Shown here: positions 1 to 7,586 of the stretch, piece after piece | Layout of the letters: each line of letters starts with the position of its first letter | Position numbering within the stretch: the first letter of the stretch is position 1 | Translations under genes and position numbers: made by a program | NCBI GenBank assembly: GCA_963755435.1 | Contig: CAVWJX010000007.1 | Coordinates: 62,001-126,000, forward strand | DNA: 64,000 bases | Origin: AP-15 sp963755435 | Lineage (GTDB): Bacteria; Pseudomonadota; Alphaproteobacteria; ATCC43930; CGMCC-115725 | Direction of reading: 5' to 3' | The notes under the pieces: generated by a model | Databases searched by the model: none | Told to the model about the DNA's origin: nothing | The model's input: the letters and a program-made list of their open reading frames with translations, nothing else

Positions 1-2562
1 CGGCCGCGCCAGCTCGCGATGCGGCTTCAAATCACCGGTCAGCACGTTCTCGAACACGACGGCGAGCCGGGCGAGCTTGTCGGGGCGGTCGAACGGCCGG
101 CCGGCGAGGTCCTGCACCCAGAAGGTGTCGAGCGCCATGCCGGTCGACATCGTCATGATCCGGGCATCGACGATATTGGCGCCGTTGACCGCGAGCGCGC
201 CGGCGATGCGCGAGAACAGGCCCGGGTGGTCGGCCGTGTAGAGCGTGATCTCGGTCACCGCGCGCTGCGGATCCACCCGCTTTTCGACGGTGAGCGGCGC
301 GCCCCCCGCCTGCGCCTCGCGGATCAGCCGGGCATGCCGGGCGTGGGTCTCGGGATCGAACGAGAGCCAGTAAAACGGATAGCCGGCCTTGGCGAACGCG
401 GCGAATTCCTCGTCGCTGAAATCGGGCAGCCGCTCGCGCGCCGCAGCCAGCGCCGCGGCCACCCGCGAATCCCGCGCCTCGACCGTGAGCCCGCCCGACA
501 TCACCTCGACCGCGCGGTGATAAAGCTCGCGCAGCAATGCCGCCTTCCAGCCGTTCCACACCTGCGGCCCGACCGCCCGGATATCGGCCACGGTCAGGAT
601 CAGCAGCAGCTTCAGCCGCTCCGGCGACTGCACATGCCCGACAAAATCGCCGATCGTCTGCGGGTCGCCGACATCGCGCTTGAACGCGGTGCCGCTCATC
701 AGCAGATGCCAGCGCACCAGCCACGCCACCGTCTCGGTCTCCTCGGTGGTGAGCCCGAGCCGCGGGCCGAGCTTCAAGGCGATGCGCTCGCCGAGCACCG
801 AATGGTCGCCGCCGCGGCCCTTGGCGATGTCGTGCAGCAGCACCGCCACATAGAGCGCACGGCGGGAGCAGACCGTCGCCACCAGGGCGGTCGCCAGCGG
901 CAGCTCGTCCTTGAGCGCACCCGCTTCGATCTGGTGCAGGATGCCGATCGCAAAGAGGGTGTGCTCGTCGACCGTGTAGTGATGGTACATGTCGTATTGC
1001 ATCTGCGCCACGACCCGCCCGAAATCGGGCACGAAGCGGCCAAAAACCCCGGCCTCGTTCATCCGCCGCAAGGCCGTCTCCGGATCGTTGCGCGAGGTCA
1101 GGATTTCGAGGAACAGCCGGTTCGCCTCGGGGTCGTCGCGCAGCTGCCGGTCGATCAGCCGCAGGCATTGGCCGGCGCGGCGCAGCGCGCGCGGATGAAT
1201 GTCGAGCCCGCTCTGCTGGGCGACATGGAACAGGCGAAGCAGCGCCACCGGATCGCTTTTGAAGAAATCCTCCGACGGGATCGTCAGCCGCTCGCCGTCG
1301 AGCACGAACCCGTCGAGCCCGCGCCGGCCGCTGCTCCAGCGTACCCAGGAAAGCCGCCGTTTGCGCTTCTGATCGGCCTCGAGGATCGCGCAGAAGATCC
1401 GGGTCAGGTCGCCGACATCCTTGGCGACCAGGAAATAGTGCTTCATGAAGCGCTCGACCCCGCGGCTGCCGGCGTGGTCGGTGTAGCCCATGCGGCGCCC
1501 GATCTCGCCCTGCAAGTCGAAGGTCAGCCGTTCCTCGGCGCGGCCGGCGAGGAAATGCAGATGGCAGCGCACATTCCACAAAAAGCTCTGCGCGCGGGCG
1601 AAACGCTGCGACTCCTCGGCCGATAGCACCCCCAGTTCGACGAGCTTGCCGACATCGTCGATGCGATAGATGTATTTGGCCAGCCAGAACAAGGTGTGCA
1701 GGTCTCTGAGGCCGCCCTTGCCCTCCTTGACATTGGGTTCGAGCTGATAGCGGCTGTCGCCGACCCGGCGGTGCCGCTCGTCGCGTTCGGCGAGCTTGGC
1801 CTCGACGAATTGCGCCGCGGTGCCGCGCACGATTTCGGCGTCGAAGCGCTTCTTGAGCTCGCCAAATAGCGCCGCGTCGCCCCATAAATAGCGCGCCTCC
1901 AACAGGCCGGTGCGGATCGTCAGGTCGGATTTCGCCTGGCGCAGGCATTCCTCGACCGAGCGGGTCGACTGGCCGATCTTGAGCCCCAGATCCCACAGCA
2001 GATAGAGCAGCGACTCGATAACCTGCTCGGTATGCGGGGTCTGCTTGTAGGGCAGCAGGAACAGCAGATCGATATCGGAATAGGGCGCCAGTTCGCCGCG
2101 CCCGTAGCCGCCGACCGCGACCAGCGCCAGGCGCTCGCCGGCGGTCGGGTTGGGGAGCGGATAGATCTCCTGGGTGAGGACATCAAACAGCACGCGGATC
2201 AGTTGATCCATCAGAAAGCACTGTTCGCGCACCACCGCGGTGCCGTCACCGGCCGCCTCGAAGCGACGGCGGATCTCGGCGCGGCCGGCGGCGAGTGCGG
2301 CCTTCAGCGGCGCGACCATCGGGGCGCGCGCGAAGCTCGAGGTTTTGACCGAGCCCGCTGCGGCCGACAGTTCCGCGGCCAAGACCCGGCGGTCGATGAT
2401 GTCGCGCTGCCGCGTGATGCTGCCCACGATGCTGCCCTTCCCCGGGCCCTTCCCCAGCCGTGGCGCGAACGCGGCCTGGGCGGGCTCGGTTCCCCGGCCC
2501 ACCGTGGCAAGCGCCGTGGATGCGGCTTCGCTGCGCCGCCCCCACCGCCCGAGGCCAGCCAT
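1..2562 (-). CDS. glnD: [Protein-PII] uridylyltransferase / uridylyl-removing enzyme GlnD, 3' end beyond window
   Basis: Bifunctional nitrogen sensor that uridylylates and de-uridylylates PII proteins in response to glutamine. The 854 codons in the window carry, in order, an N-terminal extension, the nucleotidyltransferase motif GGYGRGELAPYSDIDLL (GGYG near residues 151-154, SDID 162-165), the long GlnD linker, an HD domain with LLHDIAKGRGGDHS (H577, D578) and the start of the first ACT domain (EITLYTADHPGLFSRIAGAL, about 765 onward). The frame is still open at base 1; the second ACT domain should lie outside. The ATG at 2562 is the first in frame after a TGA at 2586-2584 and lies inside a short tandem repeat, with no strong ribosome binding site. 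Identity is certain; the exact start is less so. Confidence 0.95.
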   Translation of the reverse strand, partial: MAGLGRWGRRSEAASTALATVGRGTEPAQAAFAPRLGKGPGKGSIVGSITRQRDIIDRRVLAAELSAAAGSVKTSSFARAPMVAPLKAALAAGRAEIRRRFEAAGDGTAVVREQCFLMDQLIRVLFDVLTQEIYPLPNPTAGERLALVAVGGYGRGELAPYSDIDLLFLLPYKQTPHTEQVIESLLYLLWDLGLKIGQSTRSVEECLRQAKSDLTIRTGLLEARYLWGDAALFGELKKRFDAEIVRGTAAQFVEAKLAERDERHRRVGDSRYQLEPNVKEGKGGLRDLHTLFWLAKYIYRIDDVGKLVELGVLSAEESQRFARAQSFLWNVRCHLHFLAGRAEERLTFDLQGEIGRRMGYTDHAGSRGVERFMKHYFLVAKDVGDLTRIFCAILEADQKRKRRLSWVRWSSGRRGLDGFVLDGERLTIPSEDFFKSDPVALLRLFHVAQQSGLDIHPRALRRAGQCLRLIDRQLRDDPEANRLFLEILTSRNDPETALRRMNEAGVFGRFVPDFGRVVAQMQYDMYHHYTVDEHTLFAIGILHQIEAGALKDELPLATALVATVCSRRALYVAVLLHDIAKGRGGDHSVLGERIALKLGPRLGLTTEETETVAWLVRWHLLMSGTAFKRDVGDPQTIGDFVGHVQSPERLKLLLILTVADIRAVGPQVWNGWKAALLRELYHRAVEVMSGGLTVEARDSRVAAALAAARERLPDFSDEEFAAFAKAGYPFYWLSFDPETHARHARLIREAQAGGAPLTVEKRVDPQRAVTEITLYTADHPGLFSRIAGALAVNGANIVDARIMTMSTGMALDTFWVQDLAGRPFDRPDKLARLAVVFENVLTGDLKPHRELARP

Positions 2563-2628
2563 TATGCCAGCCCCGCCATCACGTCAGCCCAGCCATGACC
2601 AGCCCTGTCATTACCAGCCCCGCCATTA
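2550..2628 (-). repeat. five degenerate 15-17 bp tandem units at the SDR stop / glnD start
   Basis: Read on the minus strand, units of the form TAATGGCGGGGCTGG follow each other at 2628-2614, 2613-2599, 2598-2584, 2581-2567 and 2564-2550. The first three abut; the last two are preceded by short spacers. The first unit supplies the TAA stop of the short-chain dehydrogenase and the last supplies the ATG of glnD. It resembles a decayed relative of the CCGGG-type palindromes found elsewhere in the window. Confidence 0.6.
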
Positions 2629-3384
2629 GAGGTGACGCCCGGCGTCGACGGTGATGATCGAGCCGGTCGTATGCGTCAGATGGGTCACGCAGGCCATCAC
2701 CGCCAGCGCCACGTCATGCGCCTCGATCGCCCGCTTTAACGGGGTCGAAGCCGCCGCGGCGGCCATCATCTCCTCGGTGCGGCCGGGGACAAAGCCGGTA
2801 TGGACCATGCCCGGCGCCACGATGACGACGCGGATCTGCGGGCCGAGCACGCGGGCCAGCGCCATGCTCATCGTATTGAGCGCCGCCTTCGAGGCGCCGT
2901 AGATGATCGAGCTGCCGGTGCCGTGCTGGGCCGCACCGGAGGAGATGTTGACGATGACCGCGTCGCCCGACTGGCGCAGCAGCGGGACAAAGGCCCGGAT
3001 CGTCGCGAACGGGCCGCGCACATTGGCGGTCAAGACCGCGTCGATCAGCGCATCGTCGAGCGCTTCGAGGTCATGGTGCGGCACCATCCGGGTAAAGCCG
3101 GCGGAATTGACCAGGATGTCGGCGCGGCCGAACTCGTCGCCGACCATTTGCGCCACCTTGCGGATCTGGGCCGTATCCTCGAGCGGCAGATGCATCGCCC
3201 GATGGCCGTGGCCGGCAAGCCCGGCGATCAGCGCCGCCGCCCGCTCGGCGCCCTTGTTGTAGCCGACGACGACCCGCGCCCCGGCCGCCGCGAACAGCCT
3301 GACGGTCGCCGCCCCGATGCCGCTGCTGCCGCCGGTCACGATCGCGACCTTGCCGGCCAAGGAAGCACGGTCTTCGATTGTCAT
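2626..3384 (-). CDS. SDR-family NAD(P)-dependent oxidoreductase
   Basis: Classical short-chain dehydrogenase/reductase of 252 residues, normal length for the family. The Rossmann motif TGGSSGIG is at 17-24, NSAG at 93-96, the structural Asn is N121, and the catalytic triad is S149, Y162 (YGASK) and K166. The PG motif after strand beta-6 (VIVAPGMVHT) is present. It is a cytosolic NAD(P)H-linked ketone/alcohol oxidoreductase; annotators would often write FabG-like, but the substrate cannot be read from the sequence. It lies upstream of glnD on the same strand with a 63 bp gap made of tandem repeats. The start ATG at 3384 is preceded by GGAGCG. Confidence 0.9.
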   Translation of the reverse strand: MTIEDRASLAGKVAIVTGGSSGIGAATVRLFAAAGARVVVGYNKGAERAAALIAGLAGHGHRAMHLPLEDTAQIRKVAQMVGDEFGRADILVNSAGFTRMVPHHDLEALDDALIDAVLTANVRGPFATIRAFVPLLRQSGDAVIVNISSGAAQHGTGSSIIYGASKAALNTMSMALARVLGPQIRVVIVAPGMVHTGFVPGRTEEMMAAAAASTPLKRAIEAHDVALAVMACVTHLTHTTGSIITVDAGRHL

Positions 3385-3837
3385 TCATCGCTCCTTGCCG
3401 GACCGCGGCAACCTGATCGCCGCGCCGTTGCCGGAGCTTCTACCAGATATCAGGTCTCCGCATTTACGAAATGTCTCCGGGCGAGCGGCGGGATCGGCCG
3501 GACTTGCCCTGACACGCCGCCGGCTTCACACCTGTTCCACCTGTTATTATCAGGTCGAGATCAGGTTGCCGCAATCCGGTCGATAACAATTCCGCGCCGA
3601 TCATAGGCGCCGACACCGCGAGAATATAATGCGATCATGGCAATTCAATGGTTGCCGGTTCCAGAGCGTGCCCGACAAATCCACGGTCAGTGTCATCTCG
3701 AACTGCCAGCGGGTGACATTTTGATCGGGCGCCTACAGGAAAATGGCCGATAAGGTGAATTCTGGAAAAGCCCGCAGAAAACGTGCTCCGGAAAGTCGAG
3801 GAGCGAGTAGTTACCTCTGCTCGATCAGGGACTGGCC
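3385..3837. other. intergenic, no convincing gene; contains a structured repeat
   Basis: About 450 bases between the dehydrogenase start and the HNH-like gene. No ORF here has plausible codon use. GC content falls progressively after about 3600. The only structured piece is the hairpin repeat at 3531-3566. Confidence 0.5.
3531..3566 (+). repeat. dispersed hairpin repeat, copy 1
   Basis: A 36-base segment containing the palindrome ACCTG-TTATTAT-CAGGT, preceded by CCTGTTCC and followed by CGAGATCAGGT. A second copy lies at 45854-45890, where the stem reads GCCTG...CAGGC. The outer base pair has changed on both sides, which points to conservation of the structure. Confidence 0.55.
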
Positions 3838-4749
3838 GTGAGCCGGGATCGTGCGTTGCGGAACGGTGTCGCGCGCCAGTCTGACGTTGTTTCGCTGGGT
3901 GGTTTCGAGATGGGTGCGGCCAAGCGGAATCAGTATAGTCGAGAAGAATTTCTCTACGCTCATCGGTACTGCTGCTACTGCGGCGACGTGGCAACCACCA
4001 CTGATCATTGTCCGCCGCGTGCGTTCTTCATCAACAGGCAATGGCCGGAGGGATACGAGTTTCCGGCTTGCGAACCATGCAACCGGCAGGCTCGCCGGGA
4101 TGAGCAAGCACTGGCGGCGCTGATCCGGATCAAACTAGTAGACAATCGGACGGGAGCCAGACGAGACGAATGGATACGTCTGTTCGAAGGCATCAGAAAC
4201 AACTGGCCGGACATCGTCCAGGAATGGGGAGATGTAAGCGCCACCAGCCGAAAGCGTTTGTTCCGTATCGCTTTCGGTGCTCGGGGTGACAAACTTCGCC
4301 GAGATGGTTGGGGATCACTGAATCTAGGCTCCATTACCCACGCGGCCATCGTACGTTTTACGGTCAAGCTCGGAAAGGCACTCTTTTACCGCCACATCGG
4401 GAGGCTGTTTGACCGCGACCTTTACGTGCGGCATATCGATAGCTTGCAGCGCAATATCACCCCTGAGAGCGTACGGTCGATATTTCAGTTTGCTCCGAAT
4501 TTTATGCATCCGGAACGTGGCACGAGGTCGTTGGCTCATCAGTTCATATACAGGTTCAACGCTAGTCCTGAATACGGGGTTGTCTACGCTGTAGTCCAAT
4601 TCAGCGAGCAGATGATCTTCCAGATCATGGCGGTTAGCCAGGACATGGCGACCACATTGGCCGATGTGCGAGCGGCGTCTGGTAAGGAAATGCGCATTGA
4701 GGGGCTTGTCAGGGCACCGTTGAGGCACCGGCAACCCGATCCGACATGA
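3838..4749 (+). CDS. HNH-endonuclease-like zinc-binding protein of unknown role
   Basis: 303 residues from a GTG; an alternative ATG at 3910 (residue 25) sits closer to the conserved part. The N-terminal third holds a CxxC (C45, C48), then TTTDHCPPRAFF with D56-H57, then CEPCN (C78, C81, N82). This spacing is that of HNH/McrA-type zinc nucleases, where the His of DH is the general base. The remaining 200 residues are basic and unassigned. The gene is clearly less GC-rich than its surroundings and is followed by two small membrane-protein genes of similar composition, suggesting transfer as a block. It could be a defence or mobile-element nuclease, or a non-catalytic zinc-finger protein. No partner gene proves either. 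Confidence 0.6.
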   Translation: MSRDRALRNGVARQSDVVSLGGFEMGAAKRNQYSREEFLYAHRYCCYCGDVATTTDHCPPRAFFINRQWPEGYEFPACEPCNRQARRDEQALAALIRIKLVDNRTGARRDEWIRLFEGIRNNWPDIVQEWGDVSATSRKRLFRIAFGARGDKLRRDGWGSLNLGSITHAAIVRFTVKLGKALFYRHIGRLFDRDLYVRHIDSLQRNITPESVRSIFQFAPNFMHPERGTRSLAHQFIYRFNASPEYGVVYAVVQFSEQMIFQIMAVSQDMATTLADVRAASGKEMRIEGLVRAPLRHRQPDPT

Positions 4750-5101
4750 AAGGATGAGAAAACTCGTAGGGGTCCCAGTCGCGCTTCTCCTATGGTCACT
4801 CTGATGTATTGCCATCAGGCGCGCCACTATTTTTACCATATCTTGTGATATTTCTAGTCTACTAAGTGCATCTCTCATTTGTGCGTTACTCTAATTTTCT
4901 ATGTTATCGGGCGGTATCGGCCAGCCCTTCGCCTTCGGCGTCGAATCCGCCGAATGAGCTTACCTTGCTTGACGTGGGGGATGATCACGCCCCAAATGAC
5001 AAACATGAAGGCGCCCACAGAGCCCAGAGGCCCAGAGCCTCGCCGTCGTCAACCGTTCGCGAACTAGCTTAGCCAGAGTATGCTATGCAGAGGGAAAGTT
5101 A
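4750..5101. other. AT-richer intergenic stretch
   Basis: About 350 bases with no gene I can support. Short frames at 4866-5072 have no recognisable content. The last 15 bases carry a strong GAGGGAAAG ribosome binding site for the gene at 5102. Confidence 0.5.
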
Positions 5102-5485
5102 ATGCTGACACGACTGGTCTTCCGTGATCTCCCGCGTAAGCTGTTTCTTACAGCATTAATTATTGCATGTCTGGTATTTGCTTACGAATTCCTACCCGAT
5201 AATGACCTCCTTCTGGCCATCGTCCTTATTCCACTCGCGGTTACCCTTATGATCGAGATTACCGAGATGGTTCTCCGAAGCAAAAGTGACTCCGCAAATA
5301 TCTCTACCATTCTCAAGATTCTTGAGAATATGGAGGCGAGCGGGCAGATCAGCAGCGTCCAGCGGCGAAGTATGATGCATACGCTTTTGGATAGGCATTG
5401 GTCGTCAGAGGATCGATTAGATATTGAAGTTGGGGAGTCACTCCGTCGACACGGTGACTCACTTCGCACGACCTTGCGGAACTAG
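5102..5485 (+). CDS. small two-pass membrane protein, unknown function
   Basis: 127 residues. Two hydrophobic segments at about residues 13-30 and 36-54 are followed by a charged, probably cytosolic tail (about 70 residues, predicted helical) ending near TTLRN. The ATG is preceded by GAGGGAAAGTTA, the best ribosome binding site in this island. The base composition is far lower in GC than the chromosome. It is followed after 5 bases by another membrane-protein gene, so the two are almost certainly co-transcribed. I do not recognise the family. Confidence 0.6.
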   Translation: MLTRLVFRDLPRKLFLTALIIACLVFAYEFLPDNDLLLAIVLIPLAVTLMIEITEMVLRSKSDSANISTILKILENMEASGQISSVQRRSMMHTLLDRHWSSEDRLDIEVGESLRRHGDSLRTTLRN

Positions 5486-5490
5486 TCACG

Positions 5491-5892
5491 GTGCCTACTG
5501 AACGCCAACGCGCGACAGAAATATTGGGTCGTAGACAGAGGCTGGAAGACCTTGTCGCAATGGGATTGGCCGAGTACGCCAAATGGGATGTCGTAATAGA
5601 CCGCGAGAGAACGACTGGAACCTTACTCCCGGGTTCTGAAATCAATCGAGTTTCGGACTCCCTCACTGCACGACAGTGGGACGAGATGCAGGAAGATGCT
5701 CGGGATTTACTTACAACATTTGCCAGAAGTGATACGAGGTGGGCAGTGCCTATTACCCAGGGCGTCATAAGTGCATTTCTATATTCACTTCTACTCATCA
5801 TTGTTCTTTTAATTATCAAGGAGAATGACATTGACATTCTTCACGCCCTTGGGATCGAACAAACTATTCCGGCGCCACATAACACCCCATAA
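5491..5892 (+). CDS. small single-pass membrane protein, unknown function, paired with the preceding gene
   Basis: 133 residues from a GTG. A charged, predicted helical N-terminal domain of about 85 residues is followed by one long hydrophobic segment (SAFLYSLLLIIVLLII, about 93-110) and a short C-terminal tail. It follows the 5102-5485 gene after 5 bases, in the same low-GC island, and the topology is roughly the mirror image of its partner (membrane part last rather than first). This is compatible with a two-protein membrane complex. I do not recognise the family and assign no function. Confidence 0.55.
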   Translation: MPTERQRATEILGRRQRLEDLVAMGLAEYAKWDVVIDRERTTGTLLPGSEINRVSDSLTARQWDEMQEDARDLLTTFARSDTRWAVPITQGVISAFLYSLLLIIVLLIIKENDIDILHALGIEQTIPAPHNTP

Positions 5893-5920
5893 CGCCGAAT
5901 TGTGTCTCTCGGGCCTGTCT

Positions 5921-5945
5921 CTCTCAAAATCCTCGTTTTTGAGAG
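5921..5945. terminator. hairpin between convergent genes
   Basis: CTCTCAAAA (5921-5929) pairs perfectly with TTTTGAGAG (5937-5945), giving a 9-bp stem and 7-base loop. It lies just downstream of the membrane-gene pair and before the convergent hydrolase gene, where a bidirectional terminator would be expected. There is no long U-run beyond the stem itself. Confidence 0.5.
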
Positions 5946-6067
5946 CGATTCCCATAATGCAGATATCTTGACTTAAGCACTTCGCTATGGCGCGGGTTGC
6001 CCGTAGGCGGCAGGCGTAGGGTGCTGGGGGGCGGAGAGGGGGATGGGCGCCAAGTCGCCAATCCGGC

Positions 6068-6934
6068 TTAGGCCGCGGCGCCCTCCAAATGGGATTGCAC
6101 GATTTCGGCGAGGAGCGGGTTGAACCGGTCGGCGGCCTCGTACTGCACCCAGTGGCCGGCGCCTTCGATGATTTCGAAGCGGGCGTCGAGTTGAAACGAG
6201 CGCAGGGTGCGGGCGCGCTCGTCGAGATGCGGGTAGGCGGTGGCGTCGCGCCCGCCCCAGATGCCGTCGAGCCGCGCGGTGACCGCCGGCAAGGCGCGGA
6301 CCAGGGTGTCGGCGCGCGAAAAGCGGCGGCTCCTGACCCGGCCGCGCGGCGCGTTCTGCGACTGGATGTAGACCGCGAGCTCGTCGATCTTGGCCGGGTC
6401 GGCGATCATCAGCGCGCCGAGATTGTGGCGATGGGTGGCAAGCGCCGCATCGGCCGAGGCGCCCGCCGGCACCCGCTGCAGATCGGTCGGCTGGCGGACG
6501 AGGCCGAGCCCGTTCGAGCCGACCACGGTGAAGGCGCGCACCCGGTCGCCGAGCTGGGCCGCGACCTGGCCGCCGAGCACCCCGCCGAACGAGAACCCGG
6601 CGAGGTGCAGCTCCTGGTGCCGCGGCAGCACGATGTCGAGGCCCTCGACGACGATCCGGGCCAATCCCTCGGCGGTGTGCGGCTCGGGCGGGGTCGCCGA
6701 GCAGCCGAGCCCGGGCAGATCGGGGGCGATCACGGTGAACGCGCGCGACAATGGCAGGACGTTGCGGATCCAATGGGTCCAGGAGCCGTAGCCGCCGTGC
6801 AGCAGCACCAAGGGCGAGCCGCTGCCCCACACCCGCCAGACCATGCTGCCGTCGCCGCACGGGGTGTCGATGCGCGCCGCCTCGGCCGCGACACGCTCGA
6901 CGAAGGCCGTGGTTTCTTCGCTGATTTCGGCCAC
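6068..6934 (-). CDS. alpha/beta-fold hydrolase
   Basis: 288 residues. The oxyanion motif LLHGGYGSWTHW lies near residues 44-55, the nucleophile elbow GFSFGG near 113-118, and the catalytic histidine in EGAGHWVQY near the C-terminus. The family contains C-C bond hydrolases, esterases and epoxide hydrolases; residue-level assignment is not possible here. The start is a GTG at 6934 with GGAAGGGG nearby. It stands alone, convergent with the low-GC cassette. Confidence 0.85.
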   Translation of the reverse strand: MAEISEETTAFVERVAAEAARIDTPCGDGSMVWRVWGSGSPLVLLHGGYGSWTHWIRNVLPLSRAFTVIAPDLPGLGCSATPPEPHTAEGLARIVVEGLDIVLPRHQELHLAGFSFGGVLGGQVAAQLGDRVRAFTVVGSNGLGLVRQPTDLQRVPAGASADAALATHRHNLGALMIADPAKIDELAVYIQSQNAPRGRVRSRRFSRADTLVRALPAVTARLDGIWGGRDATAYPHLDERARTLRSFQLDARFEIIEGAGHWVQYEAADRFNPLLAEIVQSHLEGAAA

Positions 6935-7127
6935 CGATCGCCCCTTCCAATGGTTTACCCAGGCTGATAGCCGGTTTCGTGCCGCCCGCCTAGCCCCGCC
7001 TCACCGGAAGCGCGCCAGCGCGCTCAATCGCACAATTCGCTCTCCCCGACCGTCCGGGCGTAACTATATCACCCTGAGTAGGCGTCGCCGGGCAGCAAGC
7101 GGGCGGGGCCCGTCCCGTTCGGAGCCG

Positions 7128-7526
7128 ATGATGCCGGAACGACAGCTTGAAGCGTTGATGTGGGCACAAGCCTGCGAGGCGATGGAACGCGCCGAGCGTC
7201 TGCATCGTCAATTCTTTCATCGCGGGCATGCGACACCCTATTGGGAAGCGCCATGCGACATTTTCGAGACCGACGAAACCTTGACGATCCTGATCGCCTT
7301 GCCGGGGGTGGCACCCGACGCGATCAAGGTGACCCTGAGCGCCGGGGTGCTGATGGTCAGCGGCGAGCGGCCGCTGCCGCCCGAGATAGCGCACGGCCGG
7401 ATTCACCGGCTGGAGATCCCGCATGGCCAATTCCAGCGACGCATCGAGCTGCCGCCGTTGCGCTTCGAGATTTCCGGCCGGCATCTGGCCAATGGCTGCC
7501 TGATGGTGCAGCTGCACAAGCTGTGA
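7128..7526 (+). CDS. Hsp20/alpha-crystallin family small heat-shock protein
   Basis: 132 residues from ATG-ATG at 7128/7131; the second is better spaced from GGAG at 7121. The alpha-crystallin domain starts near residue 40 (WEAPCDIFETDETLTILIALPGV), includes the VSGERPLP beta strand and ends with the IELPPLRFEISG region. It is an ATP-independent holdase chaperone in the cytosol. It lies 60 bases upstream of lon on the same strand, so chaperone and protease are probably expressed together under stress. The short C-terminal tail has no obvious IXI motif. Confidence 0.88.
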   Translation: MMPERQLEALMWAQACEAMERAERLHRQFFHRGHATPYWEAPCDIFETDETLTILIALPGVAPDAIKVTLSAGVLMVSGERPLPPEIAHGRIHRLEIPHGQFQRRIELPPLRFEISGRHLANGCLMVQLHKL

Positions 7527-7586
7527 GGACCCCAACGGTTTGCCACAGCGCCGCCGCCATCGACCCCGTTTCCAAGGATTTATCGA

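Noticed and set aside
32..1996. 654-codon minus-strand frame overlapping glnD
   Set aside because: It is another frame of the same strand as glnD with Arg/Ala/Pro-rich nonsense; the GlnD frame has all domain motifs.
4866..5072. Two short plus-strand frames in the low-GC gap
   Set aside because: No ribosome binding site, no hydrophobic or domain pattern, and overlapping each other in different frames.
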